64,000 nt of DNA from Planctomycetota bacterium (GTDB lineage Bacteria > Planctomycetota > Phycisphaerae > Phycisphaerales > UBA1924), in assembly GCA_033763975.1 (NCBI GenBank), contig JANRJM010000010.1, positions 1-64,000 of the forward strand, given 5' to 3'. A model generated the notes under the pieces. That model ran no database searches and was not told where the DNA came from. It saw only the letters and a list, made by a program, of their open reading frames with translations. The position numbers and the translations under genes were made by a program. Numbering within the stretch: the first letter of the stretch is position 1; every line of letters begins with the position of its first letter. Of the stretch, positions 52,045-60,460 are shown piece after piece.

Positions 52045-53175
52045 TCAGATTCTTCTGCGTGGTCGCGCGAACAACGTCACACCGGCGCCGACAAACACAC
52101 AACACGAAACACCGGGCGCGGGGATGGTGGCCACAAACCCGTCGCGGACCTGACCCGGCAATCCTGTATACCCCGCGAACGTCATCCCATCCGCCGACAC
52201 CGCGGTGGCCGTGAGCAGGTTGACCCCCGCCGGCACCTGCACGCCGTGGAACGCGAGGTAGTCGGCGAGGCGTTCCATGCCGCGGGAGGGCGTGCGGACG
52301 AACGCGGTCTGGCTGTTGCCGAACATCTGCCCGACAATCACCGAGCCGTCGTCGCTGACGGCACGCGCGCTATTCCTGTTGAAACCCGGCACGATGCCGA
52401 GCGACATCGGCACGCCGTTGACCCAGACGGTTCCCGAACTGTTCGAGCCGGAAATACCGACAATGATGGACCCGTCGTGGTTCGTGCCGAAGGCTTGCGA
52501 TGTGAACCCGCCCGTGCCCGGTAGCGGCGTGAGCACCTGCATGCCGATGGACTCGGTCCACACAAAGGCCTCGCCCTGCCCGCTCCCCCCCCTGCTATGT
52601 CCGACGATGGTGTTCCCATCGCGCGAGATCGCCGCGGCCTCGCTATAAAAATGGTCGGGCCGCGTGTAGCCCAGACCAACAAGCCCCGTCTCTTCCGTCC
52701 ACCGGAACGCCTGGCCGACCGCGTCGCTGCTGAACGGCGTCGCACGCCCCACCACAATCTCGCCGTCGCCGCTCAGCCCCATCGTCTGCGTCGTCGCGTA
52801 CCCCGGCAGGAACCCGAGCATCTGCAACGCCGCGTCCCCGACGCGATAGCGGTACGCCTCCGGCCCCGCGAACCCGCCGACGTACCGCGCATCACCCGAA
52901 ATCGCGAGCGCCTGCGAGGTGCCCGGCATGCCCGGCAGCAAACCGAACGCATCCATGCCGTTGGCACGGGTCCACGTGTATCCCGCGCCGGAAACCGAAA
53001 GTCCCCCTGCTGCGACACGCCCGTCCGACGAAATCGCGTATGTACGCCCCATGCGGTTCGGATCAGGAAACCCCACCAAATCAAACGTCTGCCCCCACGC
53101 CGGCGCGGCTGAGAGCACCAGCACGCCCGAGAACAGGGCCGCGGCGAGGACGAGCGTGGCGCGAGGAGTGCTCAT
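52045..53175 (-). CDS. Exported HAF-repeat protein with unusual Cys-bearing C-terminal tail
   Basis: 376 residues. Signal LVLAAALFSGVLVLSAAPAWG. About eight repeats of the HAF type: GFLPGYATTQTMGLSGDGEIVVG, GRTYAISSDGRVAAG and similar, each with a GDG/DDG-VVG pattern, forming a beta propeller. The C-terminus (IPAPGVSCCVFVGAGVTLFARPRRRI) keeps the PxPG-hydrophobic-basic layout of the PEP-CTERM-like tails, but with CC in the helix and a broken Arg cluster. The gene looks less GC-rich than its neighbours. TACGTT lies exactly 6 nt before the ATG at 53175. Confidence 0.75.
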   Translation of the reverse strand: MSTPRATLVLAAALFSGVLVLSAAPAWGQTFDLVGFPDPNRMGRTYAISSDGRVAAGGLSVSGAGYTWTRANGMDAFGLLPGMPGTSQALAISGDARYVGGFAGPEAYRYRVGDAALQMLGFLPGYATTQTMGLSGDGEIVVGRATPFSSDAVGQAFRWTEETGLVGLGYTRPDHFYSEAAAISRDGNTIVGHSRGGSGQGEAFVWTESIGMQVLTPLPGTGGFTSQAFGTNHDGSIIVGISGSNSSGTVWVNGVPMSLGIVPGFNRNSARAVSDDGSVIVGQMFGNSQTAFVRTPSRGMERLADYLAFHGVQVPAGVNLLTATAVSADGMTFAGYTGLPGQVRDGFVATIPAPGVSCCVFVGAGVTLFARPRRRI

Positions 53176-53181
53176 GCCCAG

Positions 53182-53187
53182 AACGTA
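53182..53187 (-). promoter_or_regulatory. TACGTT -10 box of the HAF-repeat gene
   Basis: On the minus strand TACGTT, 6 nt (CTGGGC), then ATG 53175. The distance fixes the start codon choice. Confidence 0.45.
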
Positions 53188-53226
53188 CCTCATCCCGCGC
53201 ACGATGCAAGAGAAATGGTCAGGCCC

Positions 53227-55053
53227 CTACCGCGCCCCCGCCAGCCTTCTCACCGTCATATCAAACCCGCGCACCATATTAGATAGAATCGCGTAGCACA
53301 GCCCCGCGTGCACGAGCGCCGAGACCGCCGCGCCCACCGCCAGGCTCATCCGCGCCGACGCCGGCCCTGAATCCGTGATCGTCGATGCCAGCCCTTCCTC
53401 CGGGTACACGCTCGCGTACACCATCGACGCCGGGCTGAGCGCCGCCAGCACAGGACCCAGGAACGAGAAGTTCCCCGACGCCTGCCACCCGCACAGCCCC
53501 GCGATCCCGCCGATCATCCCCACCACGGCGATCGTCCACACCACGCTCGACAACGTGCCGCGGCTTTTCAACGACCAGCTCAACCCCACCATCACACAGA
53601 ACGCAACAAACGGGATCACCGCCAGCGGCACCAGCACCGCCGCCTCCGGCAGGATCAGCGGCATCTGGGCCCCCGTCGGCGTCGCCGTCGCGATCAGCAG
53701 CACGTACAGGCACGCCGCCCCCAGCGTGCCCAGCGGCACAAGCAGCAGCGGCATCAGATACATCACCAGCCCGCGCAGCTTGCCCAGCAGGTACGCCCGC
53801 GCCGTGATCGGCGTCGTCAGTAACAAATCCAGCGTCCCGTCCTCGCGTTCGCGGCTGATCGCCGTCGCCGCCACGTTGATCCCCACCAGCGCGATCAGCG
53901 CCAACTCGCCCCACACCGTCGCCACCATCGCGAACCGGAAGTCGCTCGGCGTGAACGTCCGATCGTGATAGAGATAGATCAGCGTCAGCCCGAACGCCGC
54001 CCCCAGCCCGATGAACACCCAGCGCGCCACGATCTTCGCCAGGCTCGAGTTGCGGCTCGCCGCCTCGCGCCACGCGATCGGGTTCGTCCACACCTGCTTG
54101 GGCGCCCGGTGCTCGCCCGCCTTGCGCGCCTGGCGCCCCAGCAGGCGCTGCCAGATCGGCACGCCCGTCTCGCCCGCCCCCAGCGTCTGCAACCCGCCCG
54201 TCCGCACCGTGAACGTCGACGCCGCCATGATCACCGCGCTCAGGATCAGGCTCGCCACGCACCAGAACGACACCGGCGTCTCGAGCATCCAGCGCAGCAG
54301 CCCCTCGTGCGAGCCCTCGGGCGCCACCGGGTACGTCGACGGGTTCAGCAGGCTCCACAACGCCAAGAACGGGTTCAGCCCCGTCATGATCGTCACGCCC
54401 TGCCCGTTCACCGCCCCGCCCCCGGCGTTCACGATCGCCCGGTCAATGGCCACCGTCACGCCCAGGTACACCACCACGCACACATAGAACACGAAGAACG
54501 CGCGCTTCCCCACCAGCCGCGACACCGACAGCCCGATCGCCAACGCCCCCACCAGCAGCGCCGCGCACCCCGCCACCAGGTAACTCGCGAACACCGCCGT
54601 CGGCGGCACGCCACCGAAGTACTGCGTCAACGCGAACAGCGGCAGGCTCGCGAACAGCAGCGCAAGCACGAAGAACAGCCGCCCGAACAGGTTCCCCAGC
54701 ACGATCTCGCCCGGCGTCAGCGGCGTGGTCAGCAGCACCTCCCACGTCCGCGGGCTCGCCTCCTGCGCAATCGCCCCGCCCATGAACACCGGCGCCAGCA
54801 CGCAGATCAGCAGCACCTGCAAAAACGCGATCCACGTGAACGCCCGCGCCCCGCTCTTCGCCAGCTCCCGATAGTCCAGTTGGTCCGCCCCCGCCCCCAC
54901 CAGCAGCGCCCACAGCAGCACCACGATCAACGCCGCCAGGTACGACGCCCGGATGTACAGGTGCCGGTTGCGGCGCGAGCCGTTCTGCACCAGACGCACC
55001 GCGATCGGGTTCGTCGGGCCAAGTCGCAAGAGCCATCGGAGAAAGACGGGCAT
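53227..55053 (-). CDS. ABC-2 type transporter permease
   Basis: About 608 residues. Two ABC-2 permease halves in one chain: each has the conserved ISRERED/IAQEASPRTWEVLLTTPLTPGEIVLG-like segment (the loop contacting the ATPase) followed by five or six membrane helices. The second half begins near residue 360 (RWVFIGLGAAFGLTLIYLY, ATAISREREDGTLDLLLTTPI). No ATPase gene lies beside it, so the nucleotide-binding partner is encoded elsewhere. TACGAT lies 8 nt before the ATG at 55053. Substrate unknown. Confidence 0.85.
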   Translation of the reverse strand: MPVFLRWLLRLGPTNPIAVRLVQNGSRRNRHLYIRASYLAALIVVLLWALLVGAGADQLDYRELAKSGARAFTWIAFLQVLLICVLAPVFMGGAIAQEASPRTWEVLLTTPLTPGEIVLGNLFGRLFFVLALLFASLPLFALTQYFGGVPPTAVFASYLVAGCAALLVGALAIGLSVSRLVGKRAFFVFYVCVVVYLGVTVAIDRAIVNAGGGAVNGQGVTIMTGLNPFLALWSLLNPSTYPVAPEGSHEGLLRWMLETPVSFWCVASLILSAVIMAASTFTVRTGGLQTLGAGETGVPIWQRLLGRQARKAGEHRAPKQVWTNPIAWREAASRNSSLAKIVARWVFIGLGAAFGLTLIYLYHDRTFTPSDFRFAMVATVWGELALIALVGINVAATAISREREDGTLDLLLTTPITARAYLLGKLRGLVMYLMPLLLVPLGTLGAACLYVLLIATATPTGAQMPLILPEAAVLVPLAVIPFVAFCVMVGLSWSLKSRGTLSSVVWTIAVVGMIGGIAGLCGWQASGNFSFLGPVLAALSPASMVYASVYPEEGLASTITDSGPASARMSLAVGAAVSALVHAGLCYAILSNMVRGFDMTVRRLAGAR

Positions 55054-55061
55054 GGGCGAGA

Positions 55062-55067
55062 ATCGTA
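55062..55067 (-). promoter_or_regulatory. TACGAT -10 box of the ABC-2 permease
   Basis: On the minus strand TACGAT lies 8 nt before the ATG at 55053. Confidence 0.4.
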
Positions 55068-55119
55068 CCGACACCGCCCGCGCCGGGTTCAGGCATTCCG
55101 CCCGCAGTCCTCGCCTTGG

Positions 55120-55153
55120 AAAAACAACGCCCGCCGAGCTTCCCCGGCGGGCG
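55120..55153 (-). terminator. Rho-independent terminator
   Basis: CGCCCGCCG/CGGCGGGCG, a perfect 9-bp stem with an 8-nt loop. On the minus strand it is followed by TTGTTTTT. It ends the transcript of the PEP-CTERM gene at 55182-56186. Confidence 0.8.
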
Positions 55154-55181
55154 CGATCAGAAACAAATCACGGTGCAAGGC

Positions 55182-56186
55182 TTAGCGCCGGCGGCGGCCC
55201 GCCAGCAGCCCGCCCACGCCCAGCAGCGCCAGCGCGCCGGGGGTCGGGACGGACGTGATCTCGAGGCTGTACGTGCCCGCGTTGGTCCCCGGCGTGATCT
55301 GGCCGATGGTCGCTCCGAAGACCGTGTTGAACCCGCCCGTCACCAGCGTGTAGTTGCCCGCCGCGAGGCTCAGCCCGTTTGCGCCCGGGAGGGACACGTC
55401 CCCGCCCGCGCCCGCGAGCGGATCGCTCGCGCCGAACGTCAGCATGCTGGCGAAGCCCGTGAACCCGTCGTCGTCGGTCGCGACCAGGTTGCCGTTGCCG
55501 TCGTACAACGCGATCTCGGTATCGGTCATCCCGCCCGTGGCGCCGAACTTCATCTTGATGTTCAGGTAGTCCCCGATGTTCGCCACCGGGCCGCCGAGGC
55601 TGAACGTGAAGAAGTCAAGCCCGCCCGCCACGTGCGAGCCCGCGATCACCTGCGTCGTCCCGTTCTGGGGGATCGTGCCGAGGTTGAAGTTCCCGTTCGT
55701 GATCACGTTCGCACCGAGCTCGTACGTCACCGTGTCCCAGCGGCTCTCGGGCAGGTTCGCGTCGTCCTGGAACGACTCGAACCACTCGAAGTTCACCTGC
55801 CCGCCAGCGCTCAGGCTGAACGCCGGCACGCCGATCGTCGTTGGGCCGATCGCCAGCGTGCCCGTGTAGTTCCCCACCGTGCTCGCCTGATAGTTGAACG
55901 CCGTGAACGAGCTGCCCGCGCCCGCGCTCAGGCGAACCCGCGCCTCGCTCGCGAACGTCGCCGTGTTCACTTCCGTCAGGCTGCCCGTCACGCGGATGGC
56001 CGTGACCGACCCGCCCACGGGCGAGATCCACGAGTCGCGCGCGTTGTCCGGGTCGCCCTGCGCGTCCACCGAGTTCTTGTTCGTGAACGTCACCGACGCC
56101 ACCGGCGTGAACGCCGACACGCTGGCCAGAGCGCTCGCGCTCGTGCCCGCGATGGCCGCAAGGGCCAACAGTCCCATGGTCTTCAT
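55182..56186 (-). CDS. Exported protein with PEP-CTERM-like tail
   Basis: 334 residues. Signal peptide MGLLALAAIAGTSASALAS. The mature part is beta-rich. Its latter half has FTFSLGGPVANIGDYLNIKM and DTEIALYDGNGNLVATDDDG, a pre-peptidase C-terminal (PPC)-like domain that often precedes sorting signals. The C-terminus is VPTPGALALLGVGG, then LLAGRRRR. The start at 56186 follows GAAGGAGACGTAGAG. A terminator follows the gene, and a long untranslated region (56187-56952) precedes it. Confidence 0.85.
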   Translation of the reverse strand: MKTMGLLALAAIAGTSASALASVSAFTPVASVTFTNKNSVDAQGDPDNARDSWISPVGGSVTAIRVTGSLTEVNTATFASEARVRLSAGAGSSFTAFNYQASTVGNYTGTLAIGPTTIGVPAFSLSAGGQVNFEWFESFQDDANLPESRWDTVTYELGANVITNGNFNLGTIPQNGTTQVIAGSHVAGGLDFFTFSLGGPVANIGDYLNIKMKFGATGGMTDTEIALYDGNGNLVATDDDGFTGFASMLTFGASDPLAGAGGDVSLPGANGLSLAAGNYTLVTGGFNTVFGATIGQITPGTNAGTYSLEITSVPTPGALALLGVGGLLAGRRRR

Positions 56187-56952
56187 CTCTACGTCTCCTT
56201 CGAAATCAACTGCCCCGCCCGGCGTGTGCGCACAACGCCGAGCGGATCCTCCCAAGGGCGGCGCGTGACCCCACGCAAACCCCGCCCGACGCCGGCGAAC
56301 ACACGCCGACGTCATGACCGCCCGCGCATACACGCGCGAGCCGTCTCCACCCTGGGTGTGATCGCAAGAGGCAGCCGGTCTCAACGGCCCTTCCCCCGGT
56401 TTCCCGGGGACCTTGTCTCTCTCTCGCGTTCCTACCCCCCGGACACGCCGTGCCCGAGCACCAGGGAGACTACTCGAAACTTGAAGTCAATGCCACTCAA
56501 TTGAAGATTTCTCAAAGCCGCGCTGCCGCCCATTCGCCCAATGTCCGATAAGTAACGGGATTCCTACCCGCTCTGCGCCGATCCCCCGCGTGCCGACGAC
56601 ACAACAGATATCGACCAATCCCGTCCCGCACCGAGCGCGGCGCCGGAGCTCAACTGCCGGCAAATGACAGCCAGAAGTACCAAACAAACACCATTACGCG
56701 TGAATAGGTCTTCCCAGATTCACACCATGCTCGTTCTAGGGCGGGCGTTGATTCCGGTTCCCGATAAAACTCGAAAATCCATCATCGAGAGTATTAAAGT
56801 CCCCTTGCCGGATAGTCAGAACTCTGGTAGTTTCCGGTGCCGGGAACACACTTGCGCGTCCCGGCGACGCACGCGCGAGCGCCATCGTGGGTTGCTCGGC
56901 GCGCGGAGAGAGACCAAGCGGGACGCGCCCGCGCATGCGAGGAGAGAAGAAC
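56187..56952. promoter_or_regulatory. Long regulatory gap between divergent PEP-CTERM genes
   Basis: 766 bp without a convincing gene; 56440-56830 is much more AT-rich than the surroundings. A plus-strand promoter candidate is TTGCCG (56805-56810), a 17-nt spacer and TAGTTT (56828-56833), upstream of the 56953 gene. No riboswitch was recognised. Both flanking genes encode PEP-CTERM-like surface proteins, so shared control is plausible. Confidence 0.4.
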
Positions 56953-57561
56953 ATGAAGACTGGTATCGCTCTGATCGCCGTGGCCGGCCTGGCGTCTCTC
57001 GCCAGCGCCGCCGTGTACTCCAACAACACCCCGATCGTCATCCCCGGCACGGGTTCGCTGGGCACCGCCAATCCCTACCCCTCGACCATCAACATCTCCG
57101 GCTGGACGGGCACCGTCACCAGCGCGCAGGTCCGCCTCCTCGGCCTCAGCCACACCTGGCCCGATGACTTTGACATCCTCCTCGCCGGCCCCGGCGGCGC
57201 GGTTGTCCTGATGTCCGACGCCGGCGGTAGCGGCGACGTCGTGAACATCAACGTCACCTTCGACGACACCGGCGTCGCGGTTCCGGACGCCGGCCCCCTC
57301 GGCGCCGGCCCCTACGCCCCGACCAACTACGTCACCGGCGACGCCTTCGCCGCGCCCGCGCCCGCCGGCCCGTACGGCTCCTCGCTTCTCGCTGCCTTCA
57401 ACGCCGGCGCCAACGGCAACTGGGACCTCTTCATCGTCGACGATGCCTCCGGCGATATCGGCCGCATCGACGGCGGCTGGCAGATCGAACTCGTCCCCGC
57501 CCCGGGCGCCGTCGCCCTCCTGGGCATGGGCGGCCTGCTCGCCGCTCGCCGTCGCCGCTAA
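56953..57561 (+). CDS. Exported P-domain-like protein with PEP-CTERM-like tail
   Basis: 202 residues. The signal peptide is GIALIAVAGLASLASA. The mature domain (about 20-175) resembles the P/homo-B domain of proprotein convertases: GWTGTVTSAQVRLLGLSHTWPDD, DILLAGPGGAVVLMSD and GNWDLFIVDDASGDIGRIDGGWQIEL are its strand motifs. No protease domain is present. The tail is VPAPGAVALLGMGG, then LLAARRRR. AGGAGAGAAGAAC precedes the ATG. A strong terminator follows. Confidence 0.85.
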   Translation: MKTGIALIAVAGLASLASAAVYSNNTPIVIPGTGSLGTANPYPSTINISGWTGTVTSAQVRLLGLSHTWPDDFDILLAGPGGAVVLMSDAGGSGDVVNINVTFDDTGVAVPDAGPLGAGPYAPTNYVTGDAFAAPAPAGPYGSSLLAAFNAGANGNWDLFIVDDASGDIGRIDGGWQIELVPAPGAVALLGMGGLLAARRRR

Positions 57562-57618
57562 GCGACGCGCTTCGTCGAGCCCGCTCACCGAGAGAGCTCG
57601 ACGACATCTCAAAAACAC

Positions 57619-57656
57619 CACCGCCCGGGCCGAAAGGTCCGGGCGGTGTCGTTTTC
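57619..57656 (+). terminator. Rho-independent terminator of the P-domain gene
   Basis: CACCGCCCGGGCC-GAAA-GGTCCGGGCGGTG, a 13-bp stem with one G-T pair and a GAAA tetraloop, followed by CGTTTTC. An A-run on the upstream side (57611-57615) could serve the opposite strand. Confidence 0.85.
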
Positions 57657-57687
57657 AGCATCACTCACCGGCGTACTCGCCCGTTCA

Positions 57688-60177
57688 TCACGGGCAATCA
57701 CCCCCGCTAATGACCTGCACCAGCGACGACACGTCGTCCTGGTCGACGTTCCCGTCGCGGTTGAAGTCCGGATCGCACGGCGGGGCGCAGCTCGTATCCA
57801 CCGTCAGCGTCACCGGCAGCGTCGCCAGCGGGCCGCACAGGTTCAGCACCACGCAGTCATACGTGCCCGCGTCGCCCGGCTCGATGTACGCGATCGTCAG
57901 GTTCGGGCTGTCGGCGCCGGAGATCCCACGCCCGTTCTTCAGCGCCACGCCGTCCTTGCGCCAGACGTACGAGAAGGGCCCCGTCCCGCTCACCTGCACC
58001 GTGAACGCCGCCGTGCCCGTCGCGCACACCGTCTGGTCGGACGGCTGCTGATCGATCGAGATGTTGCCCCCGCCCGAACCCCACAGCCCCACGTTCGGCG
58101 CCCACGTGTTCTGCCCGCCCACGAGGAACGACCCGCCCACGTACAGCAGCGAGTTGCGCTCCAGCAGCGTGCTCCCGACGAGCCCGCTGCCCGTCCCCAC
58201 CGAGAGCCCCTCGGCCAGCGGACGCCACTGCACCCCGTTGTACCGCGAGATGTACGACCCGGTCGCACCGGTGAAGCTGCCCACCGCCACCAGCTCGCCG
58301 GCGTAGCTCGCGAGGTCTTCGACCGACGAGGTCTGGCCGGTGCCCACAGTCTGCCACACGGTGCCGTTCCACCGCGCGACGTACGGCAGCGGCGCTCCTC
58401 CAGGCCCGGCCAGCGTGAACGAGCCCCCCGCGTAGAGCGACCCGTTGTGCAACGTGAGCGTGTTGACCGTCGAGTTGAACCCCGTGCCCACCGGCTGCCA
58501 CGCGCCGCCCGAGTACCGCGCCACGTAGTTCAGCACCGTCGTGCCCGCGCCGCTGAACGACCCGCCCGCCACAATCTCGCCCTCAAACTCCGTCAGCGTG
58601 TTCACCGTCGAGTTGACGACCGTGCCGGGCAACGCCACCCACGTGGTTCCGTTCCACCGAGCCACACGCTGGCTGAACGCGCCGCCGGCGTGCAGCTCGT
58701 TGTTGTATACCAGCAGCGCGTGCACGCTGTTGGTGAGCCCCGGCATCGCCTGCCAGCCGGTCGCCGCCGACCATCGCGCCACGTAGTTCGCCGACCCGCC
58801 CCCCGCGCTAGTGAAGTCGCCGCCGACGACCAGGAAGCCCTGGAAACTGGCCATGGCCCGCACACGCCCGCCGACCCCCGCCCCCATCGCGCGCCACGCC
58901 GTGCCGTCGAACCGCGCGACGTTGTTCACCACCGTCGATCCGGCGTTCACGAACAGCCCGCCCGCGAAGATCTCGCCCGCGTGCTCCGCCAGCGCCGTCA
59001 CCTGCCCGGACAACGCCGACCCCGGCACGCCCACCGTCACGTTGTCCCACGAGATGACCCGCTGCACCTGCACGCCGCCGGCGGTCGTCATGTCCCCGCC
59101 CGCCCACAAGCGCCCGTCGTGCACCGCCAGCGCGAACACGCTCGCGCCCACGCCCGGCACGCCCACACTCCACACCGAGCCGTTCCACCGCGCCAGAAAC
59201 TGGTTCGGCACTCCGCCCGCCGTCGAGAACCCTCCCCCCACGTACAGCTCGGTGCCGAACACCGTCAGGGCGTACACCGTGCTGCCCACCCCCGCGTTCG
59301 GCGCGGTGCCCAGCCCCGCGAACGACGTTCCGTTCCACGACGCAACGTTGTTGCATGTCACCCCGCCCGCGCTGGTGAAACTCCCGCCCACGAACAACTG
59401 CCCGTTGAACGAGCGCAAGGCCAGCACGCTGCTGCCCACGTCGATCCCGCCGCCCACCTGCTGCCACGTGCCCCCGACGAGGCGCGCCAGGCGCAGCGTC
59501 GACACGCCGCCCGAGAGGTTGAAGTCGCCGCCGGCGTACAGCTCACCCGCGTGCTCGGTGATCGCGTACACCCAGTTGTTCCCGAACCCGTTGCCCACCT
59601 GCGAGAGCGTCGAGCCGTCCCACCGCACGATCCGGTTGAACCCCGACGCGCTGTTCACCGTGGTGAACCCGCCGCCGATGATCAGGTCCCCGTTCGCCGC
59701 GGCGTGCAGCGCGTACACCGACGAGCCGAGCCCCGTCCCCGCGCCCACCTGCACCCACGCCGAGCCCGTGTACCGCGCGAGGTACCGCACGTTCGCCGCG
59801 CCCGACTGCGTGAAGTCCCCGCCCGCGTACAACTCGCCGTTGCGCACCGCCAGCGCGTTCACCGTCGAGTTGAACCCGTCTCCCAGCGCCCGCCATCGCG
59901 CCCCGTCCCACGCCGCGATGCGCGTGCTCCCCAGCCCCGGCACCGTCGCCTGGCCCGCAACGACCAGCCACGGCCCCAGCGGCCCGTTCCCGTCCGGATC
60001 CCACGACACCACCGCGTTCACCCGCCCTGTCGTCCCGGTCGGAACCTGCGTCTCGATCCACGTCTCCGGGCACTGCGCCGCCGCGCGCGAACCCATCCCC
60101 GACACGCTCGCCACCGCGGCCAGCAGCACGCCCATGCCGCGCGCACACACACCCCGAACGCTCGACAACATGCTCAT
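57688..60177 (-). CDS. Large exported repeat protein, propeller-like, with Ig-like and dockerin-like ends
   Basis: 829 residues. Signal (SSVRGVCARGMGVLLAAVASVSGMG), then about 13 repeats of 40-50 residues with the core ELYAGGDFT-xx-G-xxxARWNGTxWxxLG, each ending in a conserved V-x-AL strand. The GGxF motif recurs at GGDFT, GGGFT, GGSFT, GGGFS, GGAFS and similar, building one or two beta propellers. After the repeats comes an Ig-like domain (QQPSDQTVCATGTAAFTVQVSGTGPFSYVWRKDG). One dockerin-like repeat (DPDFNRDGNVDQDDVSSLVQVI) and a short GGDCP end close it. The ATG at 60177 follows GGGAGGCGATGTC. A surface-exposed structural or adhesive role is likely; no enzyme motif is seen. Confidence 0.85.
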   Translation of the reverse strand: MSMLSSVRGVCARGMGVLLAAVASVSGMGSRAAAQCPETWIETQVPTGTTGRVNAVVSWDPDGNGPLGPWLVVAGQATVPGLGSTRIAAWDGARWRALGDGFNSTVNALAVRNGELYAGGDFTQSGAANVRYLARYTGSAWVQVGAGTGLGSSVYALHAAANGDLIIGGGFTTVNSASGFNRIVRWDGSTLSQVGNGFGNNWVYAITEHAGELYAGGDFNLSGGVSTLRLARLVGGTWQQVGGGIDVGSSVLALRSFNGQLFVGGSFTSAGGVTCNNVASWNGTSFAGLGTAPNAGVGSTVYALTVFGTELYVGGGFSTAGGVPNQFLARWNGSVWSVGVPGVGASVFALAVHDGRLWAGGDMTTAGGVQVQRVISWDNVTVGVPGSALSGQVTALAEHAGEIFAGGLFVNAGSTVVNNVARFDGTAWRAMGAGVGGRVRAMASFQGFLVVGGDFTSAGGGSANYVARWSAATGWQAMPGLTNSVHALLVYNNELHAGGAFSQRVARWNGTTWVALPGTVVNSTVNTLTEFEGEIVAGGSFSGAGTTVLNYVARYSGGAWQPVGTGFNSTVNTLTLHNGSLYAGGSFTLAGPGGAPLPYVARWNGTVWQTVGTGQTSSVEDLASYAGELVAVGSFTGATGSYISRYNGVQWRPLAEGLSVGTGSGLVGSTLLERNSLLYVGGSFLVGGQNTWAPNVGLWGSGGGNISIDQQPSDQTVCATGTAAFTVQVSGTGPFSYVWRKDGVALKNGRGISGADSPNLTIAYIEPGDAGTYDCVVLNLCGPLATLPVTLTVDTSCAPPCDPDFNRDGNVDQDDVSSLVQVISGGDCP

Positions 60178-60384
60178 GACATCGCCTCCCGCTCGCGCCC
60201 AGGGCGCGGCTTGCTCCGCAGCATTCTTGGAGCCGCGCCCCGTGGATGCAGCAGCGCGAATGTTCAGAATGCTCGAAATCCGCACGTGCAGCCGCCTGGC
60301 CGCGCCGCGAGCACCGTTGGCGCCCGCGGGTCCCCGGGGCAAGGCCTACCCCCGGCGTGCGACCAGCGCATGGGCCAGAGACTG

Positions 60385-60419
60385 ATAACAAACGCCCCTC
60401 CCGGCGGCGGGAGGGGCGT
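60385..60419 (-). terminator. Rho-independent terminator of clpC
   Basis: ACGCCCCTCCCG-GCGG-CGGGAGGGGCGT, a perfect 12-bp stem (60392-60419). On the minus strand it is followed by TTTGTTA. It lies 42 nt after the clpC stop. Confidence 0.85.
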
Positions 60420-60460
60420 GCTCGTTCGCAATCCATGCCATCAACAACGGGTCCGTCCGG

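Noticed and set aside
56487-56687. 66-codon minus-strand frame in the long gap
   Set aside because: No signal, motif or ribosome site; composition is like the surrounding non-coding DNA.
56187-56952. Riboswitch such as a cyclic-di-GMP element
   Set aside because: I compared the region with the GEMM conserved positions by eye and saw no match.
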